A model generated the notes under the pieces. It worked only from the letters and a program-made list of their open reading frames with translations. It was not told the origin of the DNA and did not search any database. A program made the position numbers and the translations under genes. A DNA stretch of 64,000 nt. Source: Pseudomonas sp. B20(2017). Its GTDB lineage: Bacteria; Pseudomonadota; Gammaproteobacteria; Pseudomonadales; Pseudomonadaceae. This document shows, in pieces, positions 62,308-64,000 of this stretch (position 1 is its first letter; every line of letters starts with the position of its first letter). The DNA lies in assembly GCF_002113125.1 (NCBI RefSeq), contig NZ_NEJP01000003.1, forward strand, positions 62,001 to 126,000, in the 5' to 3' direction.

Positions 62308-63216
62308 ATGCAAGACCTCAACGATCTCTACTATTTCGCCAAAGTGGTCGAGGCCGGCGGATTCGCCGCTGCCGGGCGACTGCTGGGCATCCCCAAATCA
62401 CGCCTGTCGCGACGGATTGCCGAGCTGGAGGAGCGCCTCGGCGCACGCCTGCTGCAACGCACCACCCGCCAGTTGAAGCTGACCGCCGTTGGCGAGCGTT
62501 ATCTGCGGCACTGCCAGGCCATGTTGCTGGAAGCGGAAATGGCCGATGAAGCGGTGGCCAGCATGTCCAGTGAGCCCCGCGGACGACTGCGGGTTTCCAG
62601 CCCGACTGGGCTCGCTCATGAAATGTTGCCAGTGGTGATCAGCAACTTCCTCGACAAATACCCGCAGGTACAGCTGGAGGTCACCCTGATCAACCGCCGG
62701 GTGGATCTGATCACCGAAGGCATCGATGTGGCACTGCGGGTACGCGAACATGGCGATGAAGACCCGATGCTGGTGACCCGTCGTTTGCGTCAGGCGCAAA
62801 TGGTGGTGGTGGCGAGTCCTTCCTTTATAGAGGGCGTCGAGATCAGTCACCCGCAAGACCTGAAAAACTTGCCGGTGCTCGGCGCACTGGAGGCCGATCG
62901 CATGGTCCATGTGCGCCTGCTCGATCAGACTGGAAAAAGTTGCGATCTGGCGCTGGAGGCCCGGCTGGGGATCGATGATTTCATTGTGCGCAAAGCCTGT
63001 GTGCTGGCCGGTCAGGGCTTCACCTTGCTGCCGATGATGTATTGCGAAGCGGAACTCAACAACGGCACGCTGGTGCAATTGCTGCCTGAATGGTCACTGC
63101 CCGGCGGCTGGCTGCAAGCGGTGTATCCGCATCGGCGCGGGGTGATGCCGGCGGTTCGCGCGTGGATCGATCACCTGGTCGAATCATTCAATGCCTGTGG
63201 AGAGCGGCTGTTATGA
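62308..63216 (+). CDS. LysR-family transcriptional regulator
   Basis: 302 residues. N-terminal winged helix (LYYFAKVVEAGGFAAAGRLL, GIPKSRLSRRIAELEERLG) and a substrate-binding domain from ~90 (GRLRVSSPTGLAHEMLPVV). It is divergent from azoR, so it probably regulates that gene, and overlaps the next gene by 4 nt (ATGA). Confidence 0.93.
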   Translation: MQDLNDLYYFAKVVEAGGFAAAGRLLGIPKSRLSRRIAELEERLGARLLQRTTRQLKLTAVGERYLRHCQAMLLEAEMADEAVASMSSEPRGRLRVSSPTGLAHEMLPVVISNFLDKYPQVQLEVTLINRRVDLITEGIDVALRVREHGDEDPMLVTRRLRQAQMVVVASPSFIEGVEISHPQDLKNLPVLGALEADRMVHVRLLDQTGKSCDLALEARLGIDDFIVRKACVLAGQGFTLLPMMYCEAELNNGTLVQLLPEWSLPGGWLQAVYPHRRGVMPAVRAWIDHLVESFNACGERLL

Positions 63217-63572
63217 AACAAGGAAAGATGAGCGAAAAGGATGTTGCGGAGTTCTGCCTGGCCTTGCCCGGTGCCCGGGAAGATTACAAATGGGGTGGCG
63301 TGCGGGTGTTTTCGATTGCCGGCAACAAGATGTTTGCCTTGCAGGGTTTGCGCGGCGACTCACTGGCATTCAAGGTCGACAAGGACCTGTTTCTCGGTCA
63401 TTGCGACCGGCCGGGCATTCACCCGGCGCCGTATCTGGCACGAGCGCAATGGATCATCATGCACCCGCCCTACCCGCTGGGCGCCGAGGAACTTCAAGGA
63501 CTGCTGCAACGCTCTCACCAGTTGGTGGTGAGCAAGTTGCCCAAACGCGTGCAGATCGGGCTGCTGCTTTAA
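63213..63572 (+). CDS. MmcQ/YjbR-family small protein
   Basis: 119 residues from the ATG overlapping the LysR stop; the longer frame lies inside the LysR gene. YjbR pattern: FCLALPGAREDYKWGGVRVFSI, LAFKVD, and HPAPYLARAQWIIM. The fold is CyaY-like double-wing; some members are associated with DNA binding. Function unknown. Convergent overlap of 4 nt with the next gene. Confidence 0.87.
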   Translation: MKQGKMSEKDVAEFCLALPGAREDYKWGGVRVFSIAGNKMFALQGLRGDSLAFKVDKDLFLGHCDRPGIHPAPYLARAQWIIMHPPYPLGAEELQGLLQRSHQLVVSKLPKRVQIGLLL

Positions 63573-63997
63573 AACAGCGCCAGCAGGTTCGAACCGAGAA
63601 ACAACTGATCGACCCAGAATATCTGGTGCAACGCCACGATCATCCAGAACAGAATCTGGAACGACACCTTGCGCGTCTTGTGCCGGAACACCTGCTGGGC
63701 GATCAATGCGCCCGGCCAGCCACCGGCCAGTTCCACCGCGTGCAGAATGTTCTCCGGCGTACGCCAGGCGTCGGCGCGGGCCTTGCGCTTGTCCGCCCAG
63801 TACAGGAAAAACGCCAGCACGCTGACCGGCCCGTAGGCCGTCAGCGGCACCAGGGAAATCCCGCGCAGCCACATCGACAATGAGCCGAACAGTGGCAACG
63901 CGCAGACGATCAGCAGCACCACCAGTTTCAATTTCAAGTGCTGGATATTGCCACCGGAAGGACCGCGATCCGGGCGGCGTGCGCGGGAATCACTCAT
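63569..63997 (-). CDS. DUF1294 membrane protein
   Basis: 142 residues, complete to the ATG at 63997. A basic N-terminus of ~25 residues, then helices LVVLLIVCALPLFGSL, VPLTAYGPVSVLAFFLYWADKRKA, a WRTPENILHAVELAGGWPGALIAQQ loop typical of DUF1294, and FQILFWMIVALHQIFWV. Often fused to a cold-shock domain elsewhere; not so here. Function unknown. Confidence 0.85.
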   Translation of the reverse strand: MSDSRARRPDRGPSGGNIQHLKLKLVVLLIVCALPLFGSLSMWLRGISLVPLTAYGPVSVLAFFLYWADKRKARADAWRTPENILHAVELAGGWPGALIAQQVFRHKTRKVSFQILFWMIVALHQIFWVDQLFLGSNLLALF

Positions 63998-64000
63998 GGC

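Overview
The window looks like chromosome of a Pseudomonas of the fluorescens complex. It has high-GC coding throughout and an intact mannitol operon in the order mtlR-mtlE-F-G-K-D-Y-Z. It also has mexEF-oprN, an OprD-family porin, lpxO, DUF2790/DUF1652/DUF3077-type small proteins, and the GTGGGAGCG...GCTCGCGA repeats (REP/REPIN) typical of these genomes. No tRNA, rRNA, CRISPR array, insertion sequence or prophage was seen.

Layout. 1-13 kb is an efflux block: two DUF1656/HlyD/FUSC (AaeXAB-like) sets flank a complete mexEF-oprN operon, with an AraC-type regulator between. 13-24.6 kb is a signalling block: a TPR protein, a double-domain KaiC-like ATPase translationally coupled to a hybrid histidine kinase, single-receiver regulators, a CheR/CheB-like pair with kinases, and a 1163-residue CHASE3-type hybrid kinase. 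The cheB-like frame here runs without a stop into the downstream kinase. 24.6-26 kb has a lone glycosyltransferase. 26-35.6 kb is the mannitol/polyol operon: AraC-type activator, ABC importer, mannitol dehydrogenase, xylulokinase and fructokinase. It has a recognisable promoter/operator, REPINs between cistrons and Crc/Hfq-type A-rich motifs. 35.6-38 kb holds an SLT-like lipoprotein and an OprD-family porin.

38-45 kb is a type VI secretion effector island: vgrG, a DUF4123 adaptor, two tandem paralogous lipoproteins (probable immunity proteins) and a class-3 lipase effector. Base composition drops in the immunity genes and the 5' half of the effector. 45-50.5 kb holds small conserved genes, ecotin, a frameshifted NIPSNAP-family gene, a short IlvA-type threonine dehydratase preceded by what reads as a classical attenuator (leader peptide with Ile-Ile-Thr-Ala-Ile codons plus terminator), and a CorA-like transporter. 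50.5-54.9 kb has a divergent pair, a RimK-like ATP-grasp ligase and a GNAT-C39 peptidase fusion, then a PQQ-type sugar dehydrogenase. 55-64 kb holds Ku, LpxO, the ABC-F protein YbiT, an MFS transporter next to dense repeats, an alpha/beta hydrolase, azoR with a divergent LysR regulator, a YjbR-like protein and a DUF1294 protein.

Starts were moved inside longer open frames wherever a ribosome-binding site, signal peptide, family N-terminus or stop-start overlap favoured it. All family assignments come from reading the sequence; no database search was run.
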